The notes below the pieces were generated by a model. The model was not told the origin of the DNA and did not search any database. It saw nothing but the letters and a program-made list of their open reading frames with translations. Positions 55,035 through 64,000 of a stretch of DNA of 64,000 nucleotides are shown here, in pieces. This stretch comes from Pseudanabaena sp. ABRG5-3 (GTDB lineage: Bacteria; Cyanobacteriota; Cyanobacteriia; Pseudanabaenales; Pseudanabaenaceae), in contig NZ_AP017560.1 in the NCBI RefSeq assembly GCF_003967015.1, forward strand, positions 3,594,048 to 3,658,047. Direction: 5' to 3'. The first letter of the stretch is position 1; every line of letters begins with the position of its first letter. The translations under genes and the position numbers were made by a program.

Positions 55035-55132
55035 TGTTGCTCCTTCGGGGTACGAGTGGAAACCTTTGTTTCCTCCCCCAATTAAGAAAATTTATATTGA
55101 GAAAGAAATTGAATATATAAAGGTAAAGAATA

Positions 55133-55558
55133 CTAAGCAGTAATGGTAACGCCCATATTCTTAGCAGTACCTTCAATAATCTTCATTGCTGCATCGATAT
55201 CATTTGCATTGATATCAGGCATTTTGGTTTCTGCGATTTGGCGTAATTGATCTCTGGTGATAGAACCAACTTTTTTACGGTTAGGCTCAGCAGAACCAGA
55301 GGAAATACCTGCAGCTTTTTGGATTAAAACTGATGCAGGAGGTGTTTTGAGAACGAAGGTAAAACTTCTATCTTCATAAACAGATATTTCTACAGGAATA
55401 ACCATACCTGCTTGGTCAGCAGTACGGGCATTATATTCCTTACAAAACATCATGATGTTGACACCATGTTGACCCAAAGCAGGACCAACTGGTGGCGTTG
55501 GACTTGCCTTGCCAGCATTAAGCGCTAGCTTGATGATTGCTGTAACTTTTTTAGCCAT
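55133..55558 (-). CDS. rplK: 50S ribosomal protein L11
   Basis: 141 aa. [42 protein letters not shown] and [24 protein letters not shown] are the classic L11 blocks. It binds 23S rRNA in the GTPase-associated region. Between nusG and this gene (55596-55635) a stem AATCCACT/AGTGGATT with an inner CGCA/TGCG hairpin could be a leader element. Confidence 0.98.
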   Translation of the reverse strand: MAKKVTAIIKLALNAGKASPTPPVGPALGQHGVNIMMFCKEYNARTADQAGMVIPVEISVYEDRSFTFVLKTPPASVLIQKAAGISSGSAEPNRKKVGSITRDQLRQIAETKMPDINANDIDAAMKIIEGTAKNMGVTITA

Positions 55559-55650
55559 TTGCTTTCTGAGCCACTCTAATTAATAGCCGTTAAAAAATCC
55601 ACTAAAAACCCCGCAAACCTGCGTTTGAGTGGATTAGTTTTACTTGTGAT

Positions 55651-56292
55651 TTAGTTTTGCTTTTGCACCTGATTGAACTCTAGTTCTACAGGAGTGTCTC
55701 TTCCAAAAATTGAGAGAAGTGCTTTGAGTTTACTGCGCTCTGGGCTAACCTCGACCACTTCACCTTCAAAGTCTTTGAAAGGTCCATTAAGCACTTTAAT
55801 CTTGTCGCCTTGAGCCATATCAATTTTGAGAACTGGCTCTTGTTCGACGGTGACACGGAAGATTCTTTCGACCTCTTTCTCAGTCAATGGGCGAGGCTTA
55901 ACATGTCCACGACCACGACCATAGTGACGTTTTTGTTCTGTTCCGACAAAGTTAATTACATGGGGAGTGCTTTTGACAGCAAGCCACGCATCATCATCAA
56001 CTTCTAACTGTCCGATTTCATTTCTAACAGTCTTAATCTGAATCAGGACATACCCAGGAAAAATCTTTTCCTCAGATGTAAGCCGACTGCCATCTTTTCT
56101 AAGCTTGACGGTCGGTGTCTGCGGGATTTCAATTTGCTTGATCCTATCTTCAACATCAAGGGTTTTGATGCGTTGCTCTAGGCTTGACTTGACCTTTTTT
56201 TCGCAGCCTGAAGCAATCTGTACGGCATACCATTGAAATAGTACGTCTGATTCTTCACGACTAGATGAATGGTCGATGTCTTCGGTAAACAT
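55651..56292 (-). CDS. nusG: Transcription termination/antitermination factor NusG
   Basis: 213 aa. An acidic N-terminal extension (MFTEDIDHSSSREESDVLF) precedes the NGN domain (WYAVQIASGCEKKVKSSLEQRI, FPGYVLIQIK) and the KOW domain (QGDKIKVLNGPFKDFEGEVVEVSPERSKLKALLSIFGRDTPVELEFNQV). The start shares one base with the end of secE. Confidence 0.97.
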   Translation of the reverse strand: MFTEDIDHSSSREESDVLFQWYAVQIASGCEKKVKSSLEQRIKTLDVEDRIKQIEIPQTPTVKLRKDGSRLTSEEKIFPGYVLIQIKTVRNEIGQLEVDDDAWLAVKSTPHVINFVGTEQKRHYGRGRGHVKPRPLTEKEVERIFRVTVEQEPVLKIDMAQGDKIKVLNGPFKDFEGEVVEVSPERSKLKALLSIFGRDTPVELEFNQVQKQN

Positions 56293-56540
56293 TATTGAAA
56301 CACCTGCAATGCGATCGCTCTAAATAAAGCATCAATTAAGTACACAAAAGTTGCAACCGCAACGATCATTAAAAGCACAGATGCAGATTCACTAATTAGT
56401 TGTTGACGGGTTGGCCAAACAATTTTGCCAAATTCCGCCTTAGTTTCTGCAAAAAAGTTAGTCATATCGGCATTGTCAGAATTCTCTGATGTTGCTTTTG
56501 ACGTTTCCTTTGGTTGCTCTTTTACTTCGTTTTTGGTCAT
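56292..56540 (-). CDS. secE: Preprotein translocase subunit SecE
   Basis: 82 aa. A polar N-terminus (KEQPKETSKATSENSDN) is followed by the SecE motif FFAETKAEFGKIVWPTRQQLISESASVLLMIVAV and one membrane helix. It stabilises SecY in the translocon. It overlaps nusG by one base and follows trnW, the common secE-nusG-rplK order. Confidence 0.96.
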   Translation of the reverse strand: MTKNEVKEQPKETSKATSENSDNADMTNFFAETKAEFGKIVWPTRQQLISESASVLLMIVAVATFVYLIDALFRAIALQVFQ

Positions 56541-56646
56541 AGCGGCAACTCTTGCGATCCCTTTGAAATCTTTATAAATGCGATGTATTTAACTACAGTC
56601 TTGAGCAAACTTAAAAATTAATCTTAGGCTTGTGAAGATGGTGAAG

Positions 56647-56719
56647 CGCGCCCTGAGGGACTCGAACCCCCGACATCAGGTTTTGGAGACCTGCGTTCTA
56701 CCAACTGAACTAAGGACGC
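56647..56719 (-). tRNA. trnW: tRNA-Trp (CCA)
   Basis: 73-nt cloverleaf on the minus strand. Acceptor stem GCGTCCT/AGGGCGC (one G-U), anticodon stem CAGGT/ACCTG with loop CTCCAAA, giving anticodon CCA, and T-arm GGGGGTTCGAGTCCCTC. CCA is not encoded. It precedes secE, as in many cyanobacteria. Confidence 0.97.
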
Positions 56720-56819
56720 ACGTTATAAAAACAAGATTTTGATACGTTACCAGCTATATCTCAGGTATCAATTGCTATATCAAAATAGTGCTTGACACCT
56801 AGTATAACCATAAATGGTT

Positions 56820-57182
56820 CTATAGTGGACGATCAAATCGTTGTTTAAGACGAGTTGCTTTACCAACAAGGTCGCGTAAGTAATAGAGCTTAGAACGACG
56901 CACTTTGCCACGACGGATCACTTTGATGCTTTCAACTTGTGGAGAATGTAGCAAGAAGGCTCGCTCAACTCCTACTCCTTGAAATACACGACGAACGGTG
57001 ATGACAGAGTTAATGCCAGAACCACGTCTTGAGATGATTACGCCTTCGTAAGGCTGAGTACGTTCTTTGCCGCCCTCTTTGATCCTTACTCCAACCTTCA
57101 CAGTGTCTCCCACATAAAGCTGGGGGAGATCTGTTTTGATGTATTCCGCTTCAATTGAGCGTATGATTTCAACAGCGTTCAT
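56820..57182 (-). CDS. rplS: 50S ribosomal protein L19
   Basis: 120 aa from ATG 57182 ([16 protein letters not shown]). [44 protein letters not shown] and [38 protein letters not shown] define L19. An upstream ATG at 57209 adds 9 hydrophobic residues not found in the family. Confidence 0.96.
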   Translation of the reverse strand: MNAVEIIRSIEAEYIKTDLPQLYVGDTVKVGVRIKEGGKERTQPYEGVIISRRGSGINSVITVRRVFQGVGVERAFLLHSPQVESIKVIRRGKVRRSKLYYLRDLVGKATRLKQRFDRPL

Positions 57183-57319
57183 GAGGAATGCCAAAAAAGT
57201 CGCGATCATCTATGTTAGAGGATGATTGCTCCAATGTCTATATTTTTTGTAAAAAAAGTAAAGATCAATCAATGCATCATGTTGAGGGTTCTGATTTGTG
57301 ATGGCTTGTGCCACCACAA

Positions 57320-58192
57320 TTATGTTGATGACTGTTTCTTGCGGAGACTAGAGCTTGCGGGAAGGTCGCTTGTACTTTGTTCAGATTTACGCCTTTCCAT
57401 AATTTCTGAGGCTGTGCTTTGTAGGGTGCGATCACGATAGGGGATAGCCGCCCGAGTCCTGAGAAAAGCGGCTTCGGTGTCGGAGATGGGGGGGAGTGCG
57501 GTAGGGGCAAAGGCGGCGATCGTACTGGGAGATTTGCGTCCGATGGGAGCGATCGCCCCAATTTGCAATCCCGCCATTAGCATGGCTGTACGAACGGCGG
57601 CGGATGAGGAGTAAGTAACGAGATAGCCGTTAGGTTTGAGGCAGTTGGCTAAAAGTTGGATAAATTCGACTGTCCAGAGTTGGGGGCAATGGGGGGGAGA
57701 GAAGGGATCGAGAAAAATGGCATCTGCCCATTTTTGAGGAACTTGGCTAATTGTCTGGCGGGCATCACCGATGAGTAGTTGTAAGGTTAAATCTTCAGTT
57801 TCAACAATTTGAGTTTCCGCAGCAGTTTTCAGGACTTGGGTGATCGCAGGTTGCCAGATATTTACTAAGCCTGTGGCGATCGCTTTTTGAGGGACTTCGA
57901 GATTATTTTCCAGCGCCATAATGTGGAGATTGGCGATGGGAGTTTGACTGGATTGTTTTAAATCAGAGATACAGGCGATCGCGGAAGCCGAGTTGTAACC
58001 TAAGCCATAGCAAACATCGAGAATATTGAGGTGAGTTTGAGTTTGAGCTTTTTCGGCAATCTTGGCAGGAATCACAAATTTAGCTTCGGCTTCGTGCTTT
58101 GCACCATGAGAGCTATGAAAGGTTTCTTGAAAGGTTTCTGACCAAAAGGTAACAGATCCATCTTCAGTAGGGAAAAGTGAAAGTGTATCCAT
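57320..58192 (-). CDS. MnmC-type tRNA-modifying methyltransferase (single domain)
   Basis: 290 aa from ATG 58192 (MDTLSLFPTEDGSVTFWSETFQE). The DUF752/MnmC(m) signature is clear: ETFHSSHGAKHEAEAKF, ILDVCYGLGYNSASA (SAM motif), AIFLDPFSPPHCPQLWTVEFIQLL and GRKSPSTIAAF. It should methylate the nm5 group of wobble uridine in tRNA. The FAD oxidase half of enterobacterial MnmC is absent. A Ser-rich charged tail ends the protein. Confidence 0.9.
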   Translation of the reverse strand: MDTLSLFPTEDGSVTFWSETFQETFHSSHGAKHEAEAKFVIPAKIAEKAQTQTHLNILDVCYGLGYNSASAIACISDLKQSSQTPIANLHIMALENNLEVPQKAIATGLVNIWQPAITQVLKTAAETQIVETEDLTLQLLIGDARQTISQVPQKWADAIFLDPFSPPHCPQLWTVEFIQLLANCLKPNGYLVTYSSSAAVRTAMLMAGLQIGAIAPIGRKSPSTIAAFAPTALPPISDTEAAFLRTRAAIPYRDRTLQSTASEIMERRKSEQSTSDLPASSSLRKKQSST

Positions 58193-58221
58193 AACAAAAA
58201 ATGCCATATTTTCATTTTTTA

Positions 58222-58266
58222 CCCAAAAGAGAGTGGCGGTGCAAAGCACCGCCACTCTCTTTTGGG
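58222..58266. terminator. 21-bp perfect hairpin after ilvD
   Basis: Arms 58222-58242 and 58246-58266, loop AAA, just after the ilvD stop and upstream of the methyltransferase gene on the same strand. Confidence 0.8.
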
Positions 58267-58277
58267 CTTTATTACTT

Positions 58278-59966
58278 CTATTGGAATAGATCTAAATCAG
58301 TTACAGCACCTTTACTGCTAGTGGAAACAAGTGTGGCGTATTTTGCCAAAACACCTTTGGTGTAGCGAGGGGCGGGAGCCTTCCAATTAGCACGGCGTGT
58401 GGCTAGTTCCTCCTCACTGACATTGAGTTGAATCAAACGCTGATGGGCATCAATCGTGATGGAGTCACCTTCTTGGACTAAAGCGATCACGCCACCAACA
58501 TAGGCTTCAGGAGCAACGTGACCGACGACCATACCATAGGTTCCACCAGAGAAACGTCCATCGGTGATTAAGCCAACGGAATCGCCCAGACCAGCACCGA
58601 TAATTGCACTGGTAGGAGCTAGCATTTCACGCATTCCAGGTCCACCCTTAGGACCTTCGTAGCGGATTACGAGAATGTCGCCTGCATTGATCTTATTATC
58701 GAGAATTGCTGCGAGAGAATCTTCTTCTGATTCAAAAACACGAGCAGGTCCAGTGATGATAGGATTTTTGACACCAGAGATTTTAGCGACAGCACCTTCT
58801 TCAGCAAGATTACCTCTAAGAATGGCGAGATGTCCTTGCTTGTACATGGGGCGATCCCAAGGACGGATTACATCTTGATCGGCGCGAGGTTCGGCAGGAA
58901 TATCCTTGAGAAGTTCTTCAACGGTTTGACCAGTGATCGTGATGCAATCGCCATGTAATAAGCCATGAGCTAAAAGCATCTTCATCACTTGAGGAATACC
59001 ACCTGCTTTGTGGAGGTCGGTGGCTACATACTTGCCTGAAGGCTTGAGGTCACAGAGAACAGGCACACGCTCACGAATACGCTCGAAATCATCAAGGTTC
59101 CATTCCACACCTGCGGAATGGGCGATCGCTAAAAAGTGCAAGACGGCATTTGTCGATCCACCCACTGCCATAACTACGGAAATGGCATTCTCAATCGATT
59201 TGCGGGTGATGATGTCGCGAGGTAATAAATTATTGCGAATCGCATTGACTAAAACTGTACCCGCCAGTTCTGTATTGGCGGCTTTTTCAGGAGCAACGGC
59301 GGACATGGTAGAGGAATACATCAAGCTCATGCCCATTGCCTCAAATGCGGAAGACATGGTGTTAGCTGTGTACATCCCCCCACAAGATCCAGCCCCCGGA
59401 CAAGCATTACGCTCAACAGAATTAAGTCTTACTTCATCAATTCTGCCTGCACTATATTGTCCGACCGCTTCAAAGGAGCTAACTACTGTCAAGTCTTCAC
59501 CATCTAAATGTCCGGGTTCGATCGTGCCACCATAGACAAATAATGCAGGAATGTTCATTCTAGCCATAGCAATCATTGCTCCTGGCATATTCTTATCACA
59601 GCCCCCGATCGCTAAAACACCATCCATGCTTTGACCTGTGCAAGCAGTTTCAATGGAGTCCGCAATGACATCACGGGAAACGAGGGAATATTTCATCCCC
59701 TCAGTTCCCATGGAGATCCCATCGCTGATGGTGATTGTGCCGAAAACTTGGGGCATCCCATTCGCGGCACGAATTCCTGCCTCGGCGCGGATAGCTAAAG
59801 GTGCAATACCCATATTGCAAGGAGTAATTGTGCTATGGGCGCTTGCAACACCGACAATAGGTTTAGTAAAATCTGAGTCTTGGAAACCAACGGCGCGTAA
59901 CATGGCGCGGTTAGGCGATCGCTGAACGCCTTCGGTAATTGCACGACTGCGGCGATTATCGGACAT
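58278..59966 (-). CDS. ilvD: Dihydroxy-acid dehydratase
   Basis: 562 aa. Iron-sulfur ligands appear in [16 protein letters not shown] and [51 protein letters not shown] and [17 protein letters not shown] are conserved. It converts dihydroxy-isovalerate or dihydroxy-methylvalerate to the 2-keto acid in valine, isoleucine and leucine synthesis. The protein starts [22 protein letters not shown], normal for the short type. Confidence 0.97.
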   Translation of the reverse strand: MSDNRRSRAITEGVQRSPNRAMLRAVGFQDSDFTKPIVGVASAHSTITPCNMGIAPLAIRAEAGIRAANGMPQVFGTITISDGISMGTEGMKYSLVSRDVIADSIETACTGQSMDGVLAIGGCDKNMPGAMIAMARMNIPALFVYGGTIEPGHLDGEDLTVVSSFEAVGQYSAGRIDEVRLNSVERNACPGAGSCGGMYTANTMSSAFEAMGMSLMYSSTMSAVAPEKAANTELAGTVLVNAIRNNLLPRDIITRKSIENAISVVMAVGGSTNAVLHFLAIAHSAGVEWNLDDFERIRERVPVLCDLKPSGKYVATDLHKAGGIPQVMKMLLAHGLLHGDCITITGQTVEELLKDIPAEPRADQDVIRPWDRPMYKQGHLAILRGNLAEEGAVAKISGVKNPIITGPARVFESEEDSLAAILDNKINAGDILVIRYEGPKGGPGMREMLAPTSAIIGAGLGDSVGLITDGRFSGGTYGMVVGHVAPEAYVGGVIALVQEGDSITIDAHQRLIQLNVSEEELATRRANWKAPAPRYTKGVLAKYATLVSTSSKGAVTDLDLFQ

Positions 59967-60055
59967 AGTTCAAATCTCTTGAGTTAGCTTAACTAAAACA
60001 TTTTAGAATTTTTAGACCCCAGCAGAATAAATTTGGACTATCGGCAATCACCATA

Positions 60056-60505
60056 ATGCAACTTCAAAAGTCTTCATCCCATACTTCATCGAGTCGGCTC
60101 AATCGTTACACTGTTCATGGTATTGCCGCTTTGAGTATGGGATTACTCCTATATGGCTGTGGGGAAAATCGAGTTACTCAATGTAACAAATTTGTTACGG
60201 TTGCTAATAAAACCAAAGACTTAGTAGCTCCCAAGGACGCGGCAAGTTTTACGCAGCTTGCGGACAAAATCGAGCAAATTCGTACTGAGACACAGGCGAT
60301 CGCCGTTAAGGACTCACAGCTTAAAGATTTGCAAGCTAAACTCTTGAGTATGTATGGTGATGTGTCATTGGCACTAAAGGCTCAGGCAAAGGCGTTAGAA
60401 GCTAAGGATACTAATGCTCAGACCAAAGCTAAACAGGATTTAGAAACAGCGGCAGGTAAGGAGAGCGATTTGGTCGATTCGATAAATACGCTATGTGCTA
60501 AATAA
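60056..60505 (+). CDS. Conserved cyanobacterial lipoprotein
   Basis: 149 aa. A lipobox MGLLLYGC at about residue 35 follows a long N-terminal segment. The mature part is a predicted helical hairpin (NKTKDLVAPKDAASFTQLADKIEQIRTETQAI..., LALKAQAKALEAKDTNAQTKAKQDL) with cysteines QCNKF and LCAK that could form a disulfide. I do not know a function. Divergent from ilvD. Confidence 0.8.
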   Translation: MQLQKSSSHTSSSRLNRYTVHGIAALSMGLLLYGCGENRVTQCNKFVTVANKTKDLVAPKDAASFTQLADKIEQIRTETQAIAVKDSQLKDLQAKLLSMYGDVSLALKAQAKALEAKDTNAQTKAKQDLETAAGKESDLVDSINTLCAK

Positions 60506-60507
60506 CT

Positions 60508-60550
60508 CTAAATCCTGAACTGCCCGCTAAGCGGGCAGTTCAGGATTTAG
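60508..60550. terminator. 20-bp perfect hairpin after the lipoprotein gene
   Basis: Arms 60508-60527 and 60531-60550, loop TAA, immediately after the stop at 60505. Confidence 0.82.
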
Positions 60551-60596
60551 AAATAGTTTTTAATTAAAACATTGAGTATGTCGCGAGGTTGAGAAC

Positions 60597-61247
60597 ATGA
60601 TTATTGCCGTAAAACCTACTCAGCAATGGCAGCAAGCGACTTGGCAAGACTATGAAGCGATGCGAGATGAGGAAAATGGCGATCGCTGTAAATTGTTTTT
60701 TGATAATCAACGCTTGTGGTTAGAAATGGGTGCAGAAGGGATTAATCATGCTAGATTTGGCGACCTATTTGCCATGATTTTGGCTTTTTGGGCGGCAAAA
60801 TTTCCAGATGTTAAATTAAGTACTTTTGGCGGCTGTCAGTTAGAAAAAAAGGGGCGTAGAGCGATTGCTCCCGATATGGTTGTGTATGTTGGTGAAGATG
60901 CCCCCACTTGGAAAACTGGTCAATCGCGGTTTATTGATCTGGACAATTGGCGATCGCCTGATTTAGTTGGAGAAATCTCTGATACGACATTGGCGATCGA
61001 TCTAGATGAAAAAAAGCGGCTTTACGCAGATTTAGGAATTTCTGAATATTGGGTGATTGATGTTCGTGCTTATCGTCTATTTGCTTTTAAATTAGATGAA
61101 ACTGGCGTTTATCAACAATGCGAAGTCTCTCATGTTCTACCAAATTTGGCGATCGCTTTGTTAGAACAAACTGTAGAACTGTTAGCTACAAAAACGAATA
61201 CTGAAGCCGCAATCTGGTTTTCTCAGCAAATTGCCGCACATTCTTAG
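60597..61247 (+). CDS. Uma2 family (DUF820) endonuclease-like protein
   Basis: 216 aa, full length. PD-(D/E)xK-like features: GINHARFGDLFAMIL, IAPDMVVYVGED (Asp), PDLVGEISDTTLAIDLDEKKRLYADLGISEYWVIDV (Glu then Lys). The family is greatly expanded in cyanobacteria and its role is unclear, possibly mobile-element related. GTTGAG upstream is only a weak ribosome site. Confidence 0.9.
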   Translation: MIIAVKPTQQWQQATWQDYEAMRDEENGDRCKLFFDNQRLWLEMGAEGINHARFGDLFAMILAFWAAKFPDVKLSTFGGCQLEKKGRRAIAPDMVVYVGEDAPTWKTGQSRFIDLDNWRSPDLVGEISDTTLAIDLDEKKRLYADLGISEYWVIDVRAYRLFAFKLDETGVYQQCEVSHVLPNLAIALLEQTVELLATKTNTEAAIWFSQQIAAHS

Positions 61248-61270
61248 ATACTGGTGGCACAAAGTGCCTA

Positions 61271-61735
61271 TCAAGTCCTGAGTTTTTGAAACCAAGCTTG
61301 CAATAACTCTTGGCATTCCTGTTCGCGAATTCCTGCGATCGCTTCCAAGTTATGAAAAGACACAGGACTATCGGGTAAATTGGCTACTGTCCGAATTGAG
61401 CCTGTTTTGGGATCATCAGCACCGTAAACTAAAGTACTAATTCGCGCTTGCAAAATTGCCCCTGCACACATAGGACAGGGTTCTAAAGTGACATAGAGGG
61501 TGCAACCTGTTAGATGCCAATCTTTTAATATGCGTGAAGCCTCACGAATCGCTACAATCTCAGCATGAGCAGTAGGATCTTGATCACGCTCTTTGCGATT
61601 TACTCCTGTGGCGATCGCACTTCCTTGATTATTGACAATAATCGCCCCTACAGGAATTTCTCCCGCATCTCCTGCTTGTTGTGCCAAGGAGATCGCTTGA
61701 TCCATCCAATTTTGATGAGTTTGTAGGTTTTTCAT
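61271..61735 (-). CDS. tadA: tRNA-specific adenosine deaminase
   Basis: 154 aa. Zinc and catalytic residues in TAHAEIVAIREA (His, Glu) and EPCPMCAGAILQARI (two Cys) are canonical. It converts A34 to inosine in tRNA-Arg(ACG). Length is normal. Divergent from metG. Confidence 0.95.
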   Translation of the reverse strand: MKNLQTHQNWMDQAISLAQQAGDAGEIPVGAIIVNNQGSAIATGVNRKERDQDPTAHAEIVAIREASRILKDWHLTGCTLYVTLEPCPMCAGAILQARISTLVYGADDPKTGSIRTVANLPDSPVSFHNLEAIAGIREQECQELLQAWFQKLRT

Positions 61736-61808
61736 TACTTTTGGTGAAAAATGTTACATTTACCACCATTTTTTTGCAAAATGGTATTAGCCGTGAATTG
61801 AGTACCCT

Positions 61809-63383
61809 ATGTCTTTAGAACCGATTGCTTTAACTACACCACTTTTTTACGTCAACGATCGCCCACATATTGGCAGTGCCTATCCAACGATCGCTGCCGA
61901 TGCTTTTGCACGGTTCTATCGGCTCAAAGGTCATCCTGTGATGTTTGTGACAGGCACAGATGAGCATGGACAAAAAATTCAGCGCACTGCCGAAAAAAAT
62001 AATCTATCGCCCCAAGAACATTGCGATCGCACAGTTGCTGAGTTTTATACACTCTGGGAAAAGTTTAATATTCGCTTTGATCGCTTTACGCGCACCACTG
62101 CACCAAAACATCAAGCGATCGTGAATGAATTTTTTCAACGGGTCTACGATTCAGGTGACATTTACCTAAATCAGCAAAAGGGTTGGTATTGTGTCGCTTG
62201 TGAAGAATTCAAAGAGGAACGGGAACTTCCCACCAGCCATCATTGCCCGATCCATACCAATGTTGTGTGTGAATGGCGCGACGAACCTAACTATTTCTTC
62301 CGTCTATCTAAATATCAAGACGCACTCGATCAATTTCACGAAGCTAACCCTGACTTCATTCAGCCTGAAAGCCGCCGCAACGAAGTTCTCGGTTTTATGA
62401 AGCAAGGCTTGCAGGACTTTTCGATCTCTCGCGTGAATCTTGACTGGGGATTCCCGATTCCTACCGATCCCACCCATACTATTTATGTTTGGTTCGATGC
62501 CTTGCTTGGCTATGTGACGGCTCTGCTTGAGCCTGAGGATGAACCGACCCTAGAAAATGCTCTCAAGAAGTGGTATCCCTTCAATTTGCATATTATTGGT
62601 AAAGATATTTTAAGATTTCATGCGATTTATTGGCCAGCGATGCTGATGTCGGCAGGACTAGCTTTACCAAAGCGCGTATTTGGTCATGGTTTGCTAACAA
62701 AAGATGGGCTTAAAATGGGCAAGACCTTAGGCAATACGATTGATCCCTATGATCTCGTCGATCGCTTTGGTGCAGATGCCATTCGCTACTATTTCTTAAA
62801 AGAAATTGAATTTGGCAAAGATGGTGACTTTAGCGAGGAGAGATTTATCTCAATTGTCAATGCCGATCTTGCTAATAGCCTTGGCAATTTACTCAATCGC
62901 AGTCTAGGAATGGCAAACAAATATTGTCAAGGAACTATACCTGCACATGATCCCAGCGATCCCAGTGAGGTCTCAAATTTAATTAAACCAGTGATCGAAC
63001 AGGCAGCAAATTTAGGCGATCGCGTGGCAATTGATTATCAAAATCTTAATTTTCGAGCTGCTTGCGAAAAAATCTTAGAGTTAATCTGGAATTGCAACAA
63101 ATTAATTGATGAAACTACACCGTGGAAGCAATTTAAAGCAGGAAAACAAAAGGAAGTTAATGAAACTTTGTATGCTTTATTAGAATCTGTGCGTATCGCT
63201 GTTTATTTGCTTTCACCGATTACACCGAGCTTGAGTATTGCTTCCTATCAACAATTAGGCTTAAGTTTTGATGAAACTAACCCGCCTGATTGGAGTCATA
63301 CAAATTGGGGAATACTACAATCAGGGTTCACCCTTTCCTCACCAACCCCAATATTTCAACGTATTGAAAAAACTGGTGATTAG
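61809..63383 (+). CDS. metG: Methionyl-tRNA synthetase
   Basis: 524 aa. Class I signatures: RPHIGSAYPTIAADAFARF (HIGH-type) and KDGLKMGKTLGNTIDPYDLV (KMSKS position reads KMGKT, a known variant). GTDEHGQKIQRTAEK and the zinc-knuckle-region residues (CVACEEFKEERELPTSHHCPIH) are present, with the anticodon-binding helical domain at the C-terminus. It lacks the C-terminal tRNA-binding appendage, the short form. Confidence 0.96.
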   Translation: MSLEPIALTTPLFYVNDRPHIGSAYPTIAADAFARFYRLKGHPVMFVTGTDEHGQKIQRTAEKNNLSPQEHCDRTVAEFYTLWEKFNIRFDRFTRTTAPKHQAIVNEFFQRVYDSGDIYLNQQKGWYCVACEEFKEERELPTSHHCPIHTNVVCEWRDEPNYFFRLSKYQDALDQFHEANPDFIQPESRRNEVLGFMKQGLQDFSISRVNLDWGFPIPTDPTHTIYVWFDALLGYVTALLEPEDEPTLENALKKWYPFNLHIIGKDILRFHAIYWPAMLMSAGLALPKRVFGHGLLTKDGLKMGKTLGNTIDPYDLVDRFGADAIRYYFLKEIEFGKDGDFSEERFISIVNADLANSLGNLLNRSLGMANKYCQGTIPAHDPSDPSEVSNLIKPVIEQAANLGDRVAIDYQNLNFRAACEKILELIWNCNKLIDETTPWKQFKAGKQKEVNETLYALLESVRIAVYLLSPITPSLSIASYQQLGLSFDETNPPDWSHTNWGILQSGFTLSSPTPIFQRIEKTGD

Positions 63384-63750
63384 TTAGAATTTAAGGCTTC
63401 AGTTTTGTCTTTTTAATTACTCATTTATTAAATATTAACTTCTTCAAAATATACTCCTATAAGTATATTTACTTATGGTGTATAATTAAGGATAAGCTTT
63501 AAAAATAAATAATCTATTATTATAGGCTTATTATAAAAAAACGTTTTATATTTTTAAATTCGCTTTAAATTTTTCCAAAATTTATTCAAAATTTATTTTT
63601 TCTGACTGTCTTGGGATAAGGCTGATTGTCTTATTAAAGATTGCTTTAAACGTCCATCGCTAGTCCTTAACAGATTTAAGCGGTAGTTTATAAAAAATTT
63701 TAAGAGGTTCTTCTGAATTAGGTAAACACTTAGGACGGTTTTAAGTATCA
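63384..63750. other. AT-rich intergenic region before the NYN gene
   Basis: 367 bp, very AT-rich, no gene seen. A promoter-like TATAAT occurs at 63481-63486 and a short CTCCTATAAGTATATTTACTTATGG stretch lies just before it, but assignment is speculative. Confidence 0.4.
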
Positions 63751-64000
63751 ATGCTAATACCAAAGCTTCATCCCACAGCACTAGATAACAAACGTTCTAT
63801 AGGCAAAAATATGTTACCGTTCGAGCAAGATTCTGGCTTTAAACCAGACCAAATTTTAGAAAACCGAGGGCGGGTTGCCATCTTTATCGATGGTTCTAAT
63901 CTTTTTTATGCAGCTCTCCAACTGGGTATCGAAATCGACTATACCAAGCTACTTTTGTGTCTTACTGATGGCTCTCGTTTACTAAGAGCTTTTTTCTATA
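63751..64000 (+). CDS. NYN-domain protein (LabA/DUF88 type), 3' end outside window
   Basis: 83 codons visible, open to the edge. After a polar N-terminus, GRVAIFIDGSNLFYAALQLGIEIDYTKLL is the start of a NYN (PIN-like) domain, with FIDGSN carrying the first acidic metal ligand. LabA-type NYN proteins modulate circadian gene expression in Synechococcus; many others are putative RNases. Starts at 63751 or at the in-frame ATG 63811. Confidence 0.85.
   Translation, partial: MLIPKLHPTALDNKRSIGKNMLPFEQDSGFKPDQILENRGRVAIFIDGSNLFYAALQLGIEIDYTKLLLCLTDGSRLLRAFFY

Noticed and set aside
63593-63781. 62-aa minus-strand frame before the NYN gene
   Set aside because: No ribosome site or domain; overlaps the start of the NYN gene on the other strand.

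Overview
The window is cyanobacterial chromosome. It carries psbO and petG, the octamer GCGATCGC (HIP1) is scattered throughout, and several protein families are typical of cyanobacteria: DUF928, DUF3531, cyanoexosortase, HpsJ-like and CHASE2. Moderate-to-low GC, HIP1 density and gene content suggest a Pseudanabaena-like organism. That placement is inference, not a measured one.

Layout. 1-1691: 3' part of an ABC1/UbiB-type kinase gene, running off the left edge. 1920-12386: a two-partner-secretion region with a CHASE2-GGDEF protein, a DUF928 protein, a TPR-CHAT protein and a TpsA exoprotein on the minus strand, and a divergent TpsB transporter. 12397-13650: a small secreted protein and a gene-poor stretch with strong hairpins. 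13658-20708: a small zinc-ribbon-like protein, ComEC, a cyanoexosortase A-type cluster and an S9 peptidase. 20758-23818: an OLD-like ATPase overlapping a putative PD-(D/E)xK nuclease, with an IS630-type element inserted just upstream. 23929-36317: psbO, petG, SGNH hydrolase, gloA, DUF3531, DUF4349, LCP ligase, two SDR-type enzymes, hemB, pentapeptide and TPR proteins, and a broken DUF433 gene.

36693-43526: the most distinctive block. All genes lie on the plus strand: CbtB, a His-rich membrane protein, DUF1636, a SUMF1-like protein, a CobW GTPase, and nitrile hydratase beta, alpha and accessory genes. The alpha subunit has the cobalt-type CTLCSC motif, so the block reads as cobalt acquisition, cobalt delivery and a cobalt enzyme in one island.

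43614-64000: mostly housekeeping. Genes include a GHL10-type glycosidase, CorA, RsmE, YjbQ, YvcK, an anti-sigma factor, PBP1A and HisE. These are followed by the rplS-trnW-secE-nusG-rplKAJL block with an attenuator-like L10 leader, then an MnmC-type methyltransferase, ilvD, Uma2, tadA, metG and the start of a NYN-domain gene.

Intergenic DNA is unusually rich in near-perfect hairpins, most with a 3-nt loop. There is also a family of about 100-bp repeats with conserved ends and a variable palindromic core. The best leads for an undescribed system are the cobalt/nitrile hydratase island with its uncharacterised members, the ATPase-nuclease pair, and the CHASE2-DUF928-CHAT-TPS cluster.
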